A stretch of 64,000 nt of DNA from Bisporella sp. PMI_857 (lineage: Eukaryota; Ascomycota; Leotiomycetes; Helotiales; Helotiaceae): contig JAJSPD010000023.1 in the NCBI GenBank assembly GCA_021307315.1, positions 186,001 to 250,000 of the forward strand. Direction: 5' to 3'. This document shows positions 22,825-32,395 of this stretch, in pieces; position 1 is the stretch's first letter, and every line of letters begins with the position of its first letter. The position numbers were made by a program, and so were the translations under genes. The notes beneath the pieces are model-generated. The model did not search any database. It was not told the DNA's origin and saw only the letters and a program-made list of their open reading frames with translations.

Positions 22825-23905
22825 TCAATACATGACAAGATCTTCTTCTGAAAGCCCACTGCATCTTAATAATCGGTCGCGATTCCACCATCTACGACAG
22901 GGTATTCGAAGTGTGGATACACTTAAGATAGCAAGAGCGATCTAGTAGTATCAGCACGGGCTTTGGAATATTTAGTAGCAAATATTGAGAAGCTTACCCA
23001 TGCTGAGGAAATCAAGCTTCCAGGAATCTGGTTTGCTCCGCCGACGCCTAAAAGTATAACAATCGAGACGACAATCAAAATACACAAGATGCCACTTCCC
23101 AGAAGATGCGGGTGAAGTGTCCGACTAAGAGAAAGTAGTCTTAAGTATGAAAAAGAAACAACAGAGTATAGTGTACAACTCGAGCAAAGTAAGATAACCA
23201 GAATCGACGGCAGATCTTTATTGCTGATTCCAAACCTATGGTGGTGTCAACAACAATCGTAGGTTTAGATTTGGGTTGTAATCTACCATATACACAGTCC
23301 AATGTTCAGGGAAATATTCAGGATTCCTGTTGCAAAGAGAACGTGTTTAAGCTTTGGTAAAATGGTCGTAGTGATATGCGAGCAGGCTTCCATCTATGAA
23401 CGTGTTATTGAAAGAAATGTGTTTGTTCAGGGTATGTACCTCGTATATTCCCACTATGCCAATATTTACAATAAGCAAACAAATGTATGCAATCTGGTAC
23501 CTGTGGCTATCTGATCTTTTTAGCTTTATTGCTGGAGATGAAAAGAATTGCTCATACCGTTTCTTGACGACAAGAAGCCAAGAAGCAGGCCAGACGCCAT
23601 GAGGGAGATAATGGACACAGTTAACTGCAATGGCTGGTTCGATCGCGGCAGGAAATAGCCACCTAGTCGAATAACAGCCGCTATAAAGAAGGCAACAGAA
23701 AGGACGATGGCTGCCGGGAAGGGGATTGAATCTGCACCCAAGGAACCAGGGAGCCCATACTGGACTGCCATTGGGATGGGAAGAAATGAGTGGTGGGTAG
23801 CGAACAAATATAATCGGTGAGGGCAAAGAGAAAGTAAGGCAAACATGCAGTGGCCAGGAATAAGGAAAACACGCTGATGGCGTCGTTCTGCAGCTTCTTA
23901 TACAT
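22825..23905 (-). CDS. Six-exon polytopic membrane protein, about 279 aa
   Basis: Hand-built exons on the minus strand are 23905-23806, 23764-23558, 23510-23440, 23393-23287, 23235-22998 and 22941-22825. The introns are 41-56 nt long with donors GTTCGC, GTATGA, GTACAT, GTAGAT and GTAAGC, and reading phase is kept across all five. The start is the ATG at 23905 and the stop a TGA at 22825-22827. The spliced protein has seven or eight hydrophobic segments spread over its length (for example A-I-V-L-S-V-A-F-F-I-A-A-V-I and G-I-L-C-I-L-I-V-V-S-I-V-I-L-L), separated by short polar loops, and a charged cytosolic-type tail (C-R-R-W-W-N-R-D-R). This resembles the many fungal 7-TM orphan proteins (RTA1/PTH11-like in layout), but I cannot assign a family. 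The first intron (GTTCGC donor) is the least certain. Confidence 0.6.
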
Positions 23906-24577
23906 TGAGCGGGATCCTACATTCGAGCGCAATGCACATGAGGGTGGGCACGCTTCTAGATCTCTTTCTAGCTAGGGTCTAGTTGAGGATCAATTGATTC
24001 CATTATCTCCTGGATCAACAGGCGGCTTACCGTTGTAGCATGATATGTCGGCTCCTTGAAGGTCAAGCTGGCTTTGATAATGGAGCAGTGGGGGACGCAA
24101 GACATCGATGTGGAGCATCGATAGTTTTAAGAGCATGGGAAGAGCTTATGGCGTATCGATTGTGCAAAAATGGAATGTGTCCGTATGGTACTCTGATCCT
24201 TGAGAACTACTATTGACTTAAGGAAATGCTGCGGGATATCGTGGCTTGGTGACAGGGGGCATGGTCGGGGTAATCGCTTAGAAACCCGAGATGCTTCTCA
24301 ACCTCCTCATATCCGTGTTCGCATTAAAACAGCCACCGGGGTGGTTGGGCGTGTTGTCCAATAGGCGCTCACTTTTCAAAGCTCACATGGCGATCCAACC
24401 CCTGCAAGCTTGTTAAAGGTCGTTTGTCACGAACGTTCGAAAATAAATGCCCATTGCCAATCTTTGAAAACCAATTCTAATCATCAATCGTCGAAAATCG
24501 ATCGCACGTCTTGGAAACACATAACCAAATCCTTTTGTTATCATTCGAATCGCCGATTTCTGGCTGCAGTTCTAGCC

Positions 24578-25600
24578 ATGTCTCAAGAGATACACCAGAA
24601 ACTTGATGATATCAGCAAAGCTATCCACAGTGTCCGCGATGTTATGGATAGTGTCTTTGACGAGCTACTTACGAAAGTATCTAAACTCCTAGTACAGACT
24701 GAGATTCAAAAAGGCCTAAACGAAATTGCACGAACTATTCGAGAGGGAAGCGTACTGCCCGTTCGGAGGATTAATTACAACATCAAGAAGCTATCTGAAG
24801 ACGGCGAGGCGTACCAAATCCGCTGGTCGGCCTTGCAGAAACTCAACTGCCCAGAGATTATATTTAGCACGATGGCTTTCGCAGGATTGGTCTCCCTGCC
24901 AGATAAACATTTCGAGTACCTTGTAGAGAACGTGCCAAATTATATTGAGGCCCAAGAGTTGCCTGACGAATGGATTGCACGTGACCAGATTAGAAAAGTT
25001 GTTGCAGCCACTCCCAGGCGGGAAAGCACTCAGTTGTTTCTGCAGAGTAAGTTTCCCCACGTTATTTTAGTAGAGAGTACTCAAGAAATGGACTAGGTTA
25101 CCACCGTCTCGAGATACAACTAAGTCAAGAATCCACTTCTAATGCCAGGAAAGAGAAAACGTCCACGAGAAAACGGAAACGATTTGAAGAAGGTACGTTT
25201 TTAAAATATTGAAATAGAGACACAAGCTTAGTCTCCAGCAGGCGAACACACCCCATCAACTAACCAGGGACTTGACACAGGAGAAATGCAGACAGGCAGG
25301 AGTAAGTAAGAAGAAGCCTTCATTATACACAAGGAACTAATCGTAATATCTACAACAGAAATTGACTATAGATGCTCGGAAGCACCAATTAGACTGATGC
25401 CACTCTTGGGCGACCCTTTATTCGATGCAGTCGCAGACAGCAATCAATGGAAATGGGAACGGAGAATAGGAGGAACGACGTCAGACTGCATGAATGCATT
25501 GGTTCCTGAGGACCGCAGCCAAGACATCTCTATCACCTTGTCCGTTGGCCACAAGAAGGGACTGGAAGTAATCGACACATTCCAGCTGGCAACTACGTGA
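24578..25600 (+). CDS. Four-exon orphan protein with N-terminal coiled coil, 289 aa
   Basis: Exons are 24578-25046, 25097-25192, 25239-25301 and 25359-25600. Introns of 50, 46 and 57 nt have GTAAGT, GTACGT and GTAAGT donors and all fall in phase 1. The protein begins M-S-Q-E-I-H-Q-K-L-D-D-I with a long heptad-like helical region to about residue 65. A compact region with L-N-C-P-E-I-I-F and P-N-Y-I-E-A-Q-E-L-P-D-E-W follows, then a basic segment (R-K-R-K-R) and a C-terminal beta-like part. No family is recognised. The gene converges on, and overlaps by 8 bp, the small gene at 25593-25905 on the other strand. Confidence 0.6.
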
Positions 25601-25905
25601 ACTTCACGAATGCCCCTATCACACGAACCACATACCCCGCAGGGACGGTACCTGTCCCATCTGTAGTGGAGTCATGATGTTCCCAGTATGGCGACGTATC
25701 CATCGGCGCATTGGGATCATATACTATGATCGATTTGCCTCTGCCTTCTATTTTCCTCTCGTTGTTCACTGCCGGAAATAATTTGACGCCTTTTATGTGT
25801 TCCTCCTCCCCTGCAAGCGCTTGAGTCCCAGTCTGCATATACATGAGTTAGCTTCAAATATGTGTTGGAGATAGTTAAAATGACAAGACATACCTCCCCG
25901 GACAT
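25593..25905 (-). CDS. Small two-exon orphan protein, 83 aa
   Basis: Exon 1 is complement(25894-25905) and encodes only M-S-G-E. The intron (complement 25833-25893) has the donor GTATGT, the branch site GCTAACT and the acceptor TGCAG, a textbook fungal intron. Exon 2 is complement(25593-25832). Phase 0 is kept. The product is short and soluble, with K-S-I-I-V-Y-D-P-N-A-P, S-P-Y-W-E-H-H-D and a hydrophobic G-Y-V-V-R-V-I-G-A-F-V C-terminus. It is not recognised. Its stop lies inside the last codons of the convergent plus-strand gene. Confidence 0.55.
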
Positions 25906-26360
25906 GATGCACGACTGGTGATATGTTGCGAAATGGGGCCTCGTGCGACGATCGACCTATCCCAAGTCAATAATGATTATTCTATGCCTCGAGATTTATT
26001 CTTTACTAGACTCGCACAACCGAGAAATGACGAGAAATTACTAGGCAGCTACCAGAGCTTGTTGAGGAGTGAAATGCTCGTATCTAAGCTCGCACGGTTG
26101 AAGACCCTTTGTGTTTGTAGATGCTCGTTACAAGGTGAGGGACAATGCGAGTATGAAGAATGTGCTATCGCCTTAATAATATCAGTAGCTGTGTGGACTG
26201 CATGGTGAATGAAGAGGCTCACCTTGTACTCAGCTTGGTAGTGAAGGGTGGTTGTGGAGAGCAAGGCTGCCTATTTGCGCAAATGCTACTGGTGAAGTTT
26301 AAGTCTTCTAAAGTCAGAGGCACTCTCTGCCCCTTTGATAGAATACGATAGAATATGCAG

Positions 26361-26672
26361 CTAAGTGTAATAGATAGAATGTAAAGCCGCGTGGCCAGAG
26401 GAGAAATGAATCTGATGAAACAAGTCGCGGGGTGGGATGTTGATGTATGACAGTAGATAAGGCACGACGGGCTGCCTCTCAGCAGATGGGATGAAATATA
26501 TTGGCGGGGCGTAGCGGAGTTTGTCGGGCAGGACAACTAAGTCATCGTTGTCGTTCAGAAACAGCCTTGGGCGTCTGATCTCTTGCCTGCAATTCGAGAG
26601 GTTATCGAGGTTACACATTTGCAGGAAGAAATTTGCGGTTGTGACTTTGCAAGTGGTGGGGCTCGATGCCAT
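26361..26672 (-). CDS. Hypothetical protein, 103 aa
   Basis: An ATG-started frame on the minus strand ends with TAG at 26361-26363. It has a polar N-terminus with three cysteines and then a segment rich in P-P-I-Y-F-I-P and aromatic residues. No domain is recognised and no clear intron is seen. An overlapping frame (26219-26536) is probably a shadow. Support is limited to ORF length and the balanced composition. Confidence 0.3.
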   Translation of the reverse strand: MASSPTTCKVTTANFFLQMCNLDNLSNCRQEIRRPRLFLNDNDDLVVLPDKLRYAPPIYFIPSAERQPVVPYLLSYINIPPRDLFHQIHFSSGHAALHSIYYT

Positions 26673-27034
26673 GTGATTTGCTCAGCAATCCGACACTGGC
26701 TGAAAATACCCCGGCGTAGTTAGGCCCCAATGCCTTCGAATGCCTTCAGGCTGAAGGGTGCACGACACATCTGTCACAAAAAATTCCAGAAAGTTAGCTA
26801 TTTGGGAGTCTTACATATCTTGCGCCAAATCAAATCCTCCAAGCGCCTTCAGTTTTGGGGCTGGAACGAAGCGAAAGAATCGGATAGAAACAACACCTTA
26901 AAAAGTACTAGTGCCTATGCAGGACCCTAAAAAGAAGCCTGCGCCTGGACCGTTGCCTAGACAATAACGAGTGGCCCAACCAAATTGATGGCCGACTCAC
27001 AATCCAATTCGACATCAAAACTCACATCCACAAA

Positions 27035-29317
27035 ATGTCGTCACGACGAGACTCAGATTTTGCGCGTCTAGAGCAGTTGCTTCAGGAAGAACGGCGAAAT
27101 CGACAAGAAGCCGACGAAAAGGCAGAACAGGAGCGACGACGCGCGGAGGAAGCCGAGTCTCGAGCTCAGATTGAGAGACAGAAGACAAGACCGACAACGT
27201 TCGAAGAGTACATACGTGCCTGCCACACGCTTCTCTCGAAACCACTTCGTATCCAGATAGACAAGAGCCTCAGCACACAGGGCTCTATCACCAGCCCCAA
27301 AAACAAGCCTTGCCCGACTCTATTGAAACCTTGGGCAGACTTTCCAGTACTGCAGCAGCAGCTTTTCGAAAGAATTCACGAATATATGCCACGAGACGCA
27401 GGTCTTTTCAGTTCCATCCAATACCTCACAGAACTCGGACAAGACCTTTGTGACCGGCCACTGGCAAGCGAGAAGGATTTGGAGGCATATCAGCGCCCAG
27501 CCGTTGAGCGACCAACAACACACATCATCTCCCACCTTCAACGGATAGAAGCGGCACGCCATGAGTTCAATTTGGATAGTGGCATCGTTTTTGAGAACCA
27601 TGCCAACACCCTTAGTGACAGCAATGAAGAGGTCCAGCAAAGCCTGCAAGATCTCCGTATCTCAAGCAAAGGACAAGCCTCAAGCTCGAATCCAAAACCG
27701 CGAAATGCCGATCAGATTTGTGTATACAAGGAGGTAGATGGTACAAAGAGCCTGTGTATGGTCGTGGAATACAAACCGTCTCACAAGCTGTCGGTCTTCA
27801 ATCTACGGGCTGGTCTTTTGCGGGCGGACAGCGGCTGTATGAACGTCCCGGAGGATGTTATCAATCGAATTACAATACCAACCGATCCGGGGGAGAGGTT
27901 TGTGTACCACTCTGAGTGGCTGACGGCAGCAGCCCTGACGCAAACTTATGGATATATGATTGAGAACGGCCTTGAGTATAGCAAATTGGCTACTGGAGAA
28001 GCCGATGTTTTCCTCTTAATTAAAGAGGATGAACCACATTCACTCTACTATCACCTCGCAGAACCCAACATTGAAGCTGAGGCGCAGAGCGAAGTCGACA
28101 TCTTACTTTGTCGCACCGCAGTAGCCCAGACCTTAACTTTCAGCGTAATGGCGCTAGGCTCGAGGCCTCGCAGCCAAAAATGGCGAAATCATGCGCTAGA
28201 AACTGCCTGTAGGGCTGTGATCGACCACGAAGCAATCTTACGTCAAATACCCGCTGAAGAGAAGAGCTTGACTCCTCCACCGTCGGTATTTCATGCGCGC
28301 ATCCATCCTTTCACGCGGTCTCCGATTATGTTGAGACCTAGAAAGCCACGGAGGGCAAGGAATAGCTGTGGCTCTGCAGGTATAATTGTGCACGAAGACC
28401 CGCAGAGTCCGTCTGGATCATCGGATGAGACTTCAGATATTGAAACCCCAAGCAAACCAGGAGCTCGAACTCGCCAGTCTGGTACCGGACAGATGCGTTC
28501 CATCAAGTCATCACGGGTGACTGAGAGGCGTGATATTCTCCATCGACAATATTGCACACAGACCTGTTTATTAGGGCTTGTACGAAAATACCCCTTGGAC
28601 AATGCTTGTCCAAATGTAAATGCACATCGTGCTCACGGGACTGGCAACCACCACAGTTTGGGGCGGAAGTCTTTTGCGAAACTTATGTTACGTCAACTCG
28701 AGAAAGACCCTGATAATGGATGTGAGCCACTCGGAAAGCAAGGCACCCGTGGTGCTCTGTTCAGATTAACTTTGGAATCGTATGGATATACTTTCGTTGC
28801 CAAAGGGACTGTGATAGCATTCCAAGCGAAGCTGAAGCACGAAGGTTTGGTTTACCAACACTTGGACGAAATCCAAGGAGAGCTCATACCAGTTTACCTT
28901 GGGAATATCTCTCTTGTTCGTCCTTACTTTCTTGATTTTGGGGTTAGAATAGTTCACATGTTGCTCATGTCATGGACGGGTGAGCAAGCACGCAAGGATT
29001 TGATGTTAGCAATGGGACGGGATATAGCTGCGGAAACAAGCGGGGCTGTTACGAAGATGTTGGGTTACGGGGTAGAGCATCGTGATGTACGGCCGCCGAA
29101 CGTATTATGGAATCCCGAGAGTAGAAATGTGGTGCTGGTGGATTTTGAGCGTTCAGAGATATTGAAGCAGATGGTGGTTCTTCAAGAGACACCGCCTAAT
29201 CGGAAGCGGAAGCACCTCCACCTCAACCCCAAGGCATCTTATCACACCCTCCCTCTAATGAACTTTTCACTAATCCCAGCAGGTCCTTTGGCTGGAGCGA
29301 TCCAAAAGTATAACTAG
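27035..29317 (+). CDS. Large protein with coiled coil, nuclease-like region and C-terminal kinase-like domain, 760 aa
   Basis: A single exon starts with ATG in good context (aaaATG) and ends with TAG. Residues about 8-50 form a highly charged coiled coil (E-R-R-R-A-E-E-A-E). Residues about 225-350 include S-L-C-M-V-V-E-Y-K-P-S-H-K-L-S, an E-x-K motif followed by conserved segments such as T-Q-T-Y-G-Y-M-I-E-N-G-L-E-Y and T-G-E-A-D-V-F-L-L, which I read as a restriction-endonuclease-like fold. After a disordered, Ser/Arg-rich linker (about 430-500), residues about 545-720 form a kinase-like domain. It has a putative beta-3 lysine (F-V-A-K-G), the catalytic-loop motif H-R-D-V-R-P-P-N-V-L-W near residue 683 and V-D-F-E-R-S near 702. 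Fungal genomes hold many such proteins of unknown role. Effector, conflict-system or transposon-linked roles have been proposed for related architectures. Confidence 0.75.
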   Translation: MSSRRDSDFARLEQLLQEERRNRQEADEKAEQERRRAEEAESRAQIERQKTRPTTFEEYIRACHTLLSKPLRIQIDKSLSTQGSITSPKNKPCPTLLKPWADFPVLQQQLFERIHEYMPRDAGLFSSIQYLTELGQDLCDRPLASEKDLEAYQRPAVERPTTHIISHLQRIEAARHEFNLDSGIVFENHANTLSDSNEEVQQSLQDLRISSKGQASSSNPKPRNADQICVYKEVDGTKSLCMVVEYKPSHKLSVFNLRAGLLRADSGCMNVPEDVINRITIPTDPGERFVYHSEWLTAAALTQTYGYMIENGLEYSKLATGEADVFLLIKEDEPHSLYYHLAEPNIEAEAQSEVDILLCRTAVAQTLTFSVMALGSRPRSQKWRNHALETACRAVIDHEAILRQIPAEEKSLTPPPSVFHARIHPFTRSPIMLRPRKPRRARNSCGSAGIIVHEDPQSPSGSSDETSDIETPSKPGARTRQSGTGQMRSIKSSRVTERRDILHRQYCTQTCLLGLVRKYPLDNACPNVNAHRAHGTGNHHSLGRKSFAKLMLRQLEKDPDNGCEPLGKQGTRGALFRLTLESYGYTFVAKGTVIAFQAKLKHEGLVYQHLDEIQGELIPVYLGNISLVRPYFLDFGVRIVHMLLMSWTGEQARKDLMLAMGRDIAAETSGAVTKMLGYGVEHRDVRPPNVLWNPESRNVVLVDFERSEILKQMVVLQETPPNRKRKHLHLNPKASYHTLPLMNFSLIPAGPLAGAIQKYN

Positions 29318-29504
29318 CCACTCTTAATTATGAAGCTGTTACTTATCTGGGCCTAATTTCCAGCATATTTCAAAGCTTATTCAAATAGGCTATCCTACTC
29401 TGCTGCCTGGGGAAAAAACCAAAGGCAGCTGAAGATTAAATCGCGCAGTGGCTATATCGAACAAGTGGCTGGCCTTGTGCATATATCGATACATTGCCCG
29501 AGCT

Positions 29505-29756
29505 TTAGCGTTTCCCACGCTTAGTGCGGCTATTCTCCCCCGCCTTGATCATTGCTTCCTTCATCTGCGCCTGTCTTTCTTCTTCCTCCGCCTGTCTTTC
29601 TTCCTCCTGCGCCCGTCTTTCTTCTTCCTCCGCCTTCTCGTTTTCCTCTTTGGCCTTCTCACGCCGCCTCTTGCTCTCTTCTCCAGCTGCAATTACAGCA
29701 TCTTCATATGCCAGCTCCTTGTCGAGACTGTCATCAGTCTTTCTATTGTCGGACAT
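29505..29756 (-). CDS. Small highly charged coiled-coil protein, 83 aa
   Basis: An ATG-started frame on the minus strand encodes repeated E-E-E-E-R-Q-A / E-E-E-R-R-A-Q units, predicted as one long helix. The composition is close to the N-terminal coiled coil of the neighbouring 760-aa protein, so this may be a detached or duplicated N-terminal fragment of that family. The plus-strand frames over the same bases translate to Ser/Leu/Phe/Cys-rich strings and are shadows. Confidence 0.4.
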   Translation of the reverse strand: MSDNRKTDDSLDKELAYEDAVIAAGEESKRRREKAKEENEKAEEEERRAQEEERQAEEEERQAQMKEAMIKAGENSRTKRGKR

Positions 29757-30649
29757 GATGGCCTCGTAAAAGTTCCTGGGAGAGCAGAGATATTAGTTAG
29801 ATTGCGACGGTACCTCCTTTGGGATATAATGAACCTTTGTAAATGCGAAGAAGCATGTAATTGGATGGGTTGAGCCGAAAAGCTTGTTACGGCGGGAGTC
29901 AAGTCGAAACGGCGAGCGAATCGGGATGTGATGTGAACTTAGAGCAGGGCGTACAATATACAGAGCTTATATTTTTAACGCGAAGCACGTCCTGGTGTGG
30001 GACAACCAAACAAAAAAAAGGGAATATCACGCCTCCTTATAGTTTGTTTATTCTTGTTCTCATACCACCCACACCACACTTCGTCCCTGCCAAGGAATGG
30101 AGGCAGCCGTTAAGGTGCTTAACAGGCTAGGCTAGAAGACCAGTAGGCGTCTCAAGGCTAAAGCTAAGACAAGTTGGTGATAACAAACCTCGGTTGCCCT
30201 TGAATCTCACTGGTCGTGATAACTTGTTGGCTGCTCATAATTTCTATTTTGATGAAACAAGTTTGTTGGATGTTTAAGGCTGAGCCCCTGTAATAACGAG
30301 TTGATCGGGCCACTTGCCCATCCCAGCGCCTCCAACACTAACCAAGAAATGATATAGTGGGGCGCGTTATCAGCAACCATGGGTCACCACGCCAACTTCA
30401 GGTCTCAGTAAGTACTGCACCGGATATAAGTTAATCCCGTTCCTGGAATAGTCAAGCTATGTTTTGAACAGCCAACCTCAGATTTTCACGTTCAACCTCA
30501 GATATTCACATCCAACCTCCATGCTGTTGTCTCTGCTACTTACAATCCCGCCATTCGAAGTTACAGAAGTTAACCATTTATCGCTCTTCCTTCTCCGCCC
30601 ATCGCAAACCCTCAACAGAGACGTTAATTTCAACAGAACCACAACCTCA

Positions 30650-32155
30650 ATGTACAACGGTCAAGAAGAGCTTGACAACCTTGTATGGGACAAGAACGAT
30701 GAAGCCTCGGATGAGTCACAAAAGCAGATGCGACTTACCACCACATGTCGCCAGGTAGAACATCTCGCGGAGCAAAAGTTTGGGAAACCGGCAACCTTAG
30801 TGTCGCCCTTGATCATCGGTGGCTTCAACATTCTATACAGAATACACCTTAAGGGAGTCTCTCCTGATATTATAGTCCGACTACCTTGTCCTAGCCTGGT
30901 CCAGTTCCCGGATGAAAAAACAGATCAAGAGGCTGCCACGGCAGCCTATATTGCGAAAAACACTGAGGTTCCTACCCCTCACTTATTCTTTTCCGGTCGG
31001 GATTCCACAGTGGGGCCTTTTGTTATCCTACAATACATTGAAAATCAAGGGAGCATGTCAGCCAGACTTACGACACCTAATGACGACCCTAGCGTAATTC
31101 ATGTTCTAAATCCTAGCATCGCAGAGGATACGCTTGAAAATCTTTGGAGCCAGGCAGCACGTTGCTTTCTACAGCTATCTCAACTAAGTTTTCCCCGAAT
31201 TGGGTCTTTGGTTAAGACCGATAGAGGCTCCTATAAAGTGGCTGGGCGACCTATTACCCATAATATGACTGATATGGTCCGACTCGCTAATATTCCCCGC
31301 GCTGTCCTTCCCCCAGAGGGCAAGACTTACGAGACTGCAGACGAATGGTACACTGCATTAGCAGAGATGCATATTGCACAGCTCGTCTTTCAACACAACG
31401 ACTTGGTGTTATCAGAGGACGACTGCCGAAATAAGTACGTAGCACGCCAAATCTTTCGTAGGTTAGCTAAGCAAGGTCGACTGTCCAATTTTGGATTCGC
31501 AGAGGACGACTGGTCTGCCCAGTCGTTCAAGATTATGTCTTGCACCCTTTCGCCCGCACCAGCAGGGTCCAATTCCTTTCGGCTTTGGGGTGATGATTTT
31601 CGAGCAGGCAATATACTACTAAATAATTCTGACAATATAGCCGCAGTCATCGATTGGGAGTTCGCATATGCCGCGCCCACGCAGTTTATTCTCGACCCAC
31701 CCTGGTGGCTGCTCCTCGACTTGGCTGAGACGTGGTCTACAGGCATTGCTAACTGGAGGGAGACATACGATCTACGCCTGAAGACCTGGCTGACCGCTAT
31801 GAAACGAGCCGAGGAAAATATGGGACAGTCTGGTCCTTTGCCGGTTGCGCTGTCCACTTACATGCGAGAAAGCTGGGAAACTGGCCGGTTCTGGCTTAAC
31901 TATGGGGCGAGAAAGAGCTGGGCATTCGATAATGTGTATTGGAGGTACCTAGATGAGAGATTCTTCGGCGACCGGGGAACCGACATTTCTAAAGAAAATC
32001 TGTGGAAGAGTAGAATACATCTATTGAGTAAGGCAGAGAGGGAGGCAATGGAGCCATTTGTAGAGAGAAAAATAATCAAGTCAAAGGAAAGGATTATTGT
32101 TGACTGGGATCCAACAGACGCTAAACTGTGCTTGTCCGAGCTCTTATTTGAATAA
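30650..32155 (+). CDS. APH-family (aminoglycoside phosphotransferase-like) kinase, about 501 aa
   Basis: A single exon ending with TAA at 32153-32155. I place the start at the ATG at 30650. An in-frame ATG at 30521 would add 43 residues with a hydrophobic start that is less family-like. The N-lobe has G-G-F-N-I-L-Y-R-I and I-V-R-L-P, then P-T-P-H-L-F-F and F-V-I-L-Q-Y-I-E, as in APH-like kinases. The catalytic loop reads L-W-G-D-D-F-R-A-G-N-I-L-L and the metal-binding segment A-A-V-I-D-W-E-F-A-Y-A. The usual loop histidine is replaced by Trp/Gly, which is common in fungal members. These proteins phosphorylate small molecules or are of unknown substrate. There is no link to antibiotic resistance here. 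Confidence 0.8.
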   Translation: MYNGQEELDNLVWDKNDEASDESQKQMRLTTTCRQVEHLAEQKFGKPATLVSPLIIGGFNILYRIHLKGVSPDIIVRLPCPSLVQFPDEKTDQEAATAAYIAKNTEVPTPHLFFSGRDSTVGPFVILQYIENQGSMSARLTTPNDDPSVIHVLNPSIAEDTLENLWSQAARCFLQLSQLSFPRIGSLVKTDRGSYKVAGRPITHNMTDMVRLANIPRAVLPPEGKTYETADEWYTALAEMHIAQLVFQHNDLVLSEDDCRNKYVARQIFRRLAKQGRLSNFGFAEDDWSAQSFKIMSCTLSPAPAGSNSFRLWGDDFRAGNILLNNSDNIAAVIDWEFAYAAPTQFILDPPWWLLLDLAETWSTGIANWRETYDLRLKTWLTAMKRAEENMGQSGPLPVALSTYMRESWETGRFWLNYGARKSWAFDNVYWRYLDERFFGDRGTDISKENLWKSRIHLLSKAEREAMEPFVERKIIKSKERIIVDWDPTDAKLCLSELLFE

Positions 32156-32395
32156 GAATGGCTTCAGAGCCCTTGCCAGTATATACTCATCGTCACCACC
32201 ACTGCTGTAGTTTTGTCACAGAGGATAATGCTCGCGCCAGAAGGACATTATTAAGGTGCTTGGTTATTTGAGGAACGAAATCATAAAAGGCAACGAGACA
32301 GGAGACTGAGGTGGATGCGCAGATAGATATGTCTCATTGAACTCATTGAATTGATTAGACATTTATCCCAGTGCGTTTGGGGAAGCCATACCGCT

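Noticed and set aside
23347..23932. Three overlapping minus-strand frames read as separate genes or as a frameshifted pseudogene
   Set aside because: Ordinary introns at 23765-23805 and 23511-23557 join them in phase into one membrane protein.
29448..29873. Plus-strand frames of 68-141 codons, Ser/Leu/Phe/Cys-rich
   Set aside because: They are antisense shadows of the Glu/Arg-repeat gene on the minus strand.
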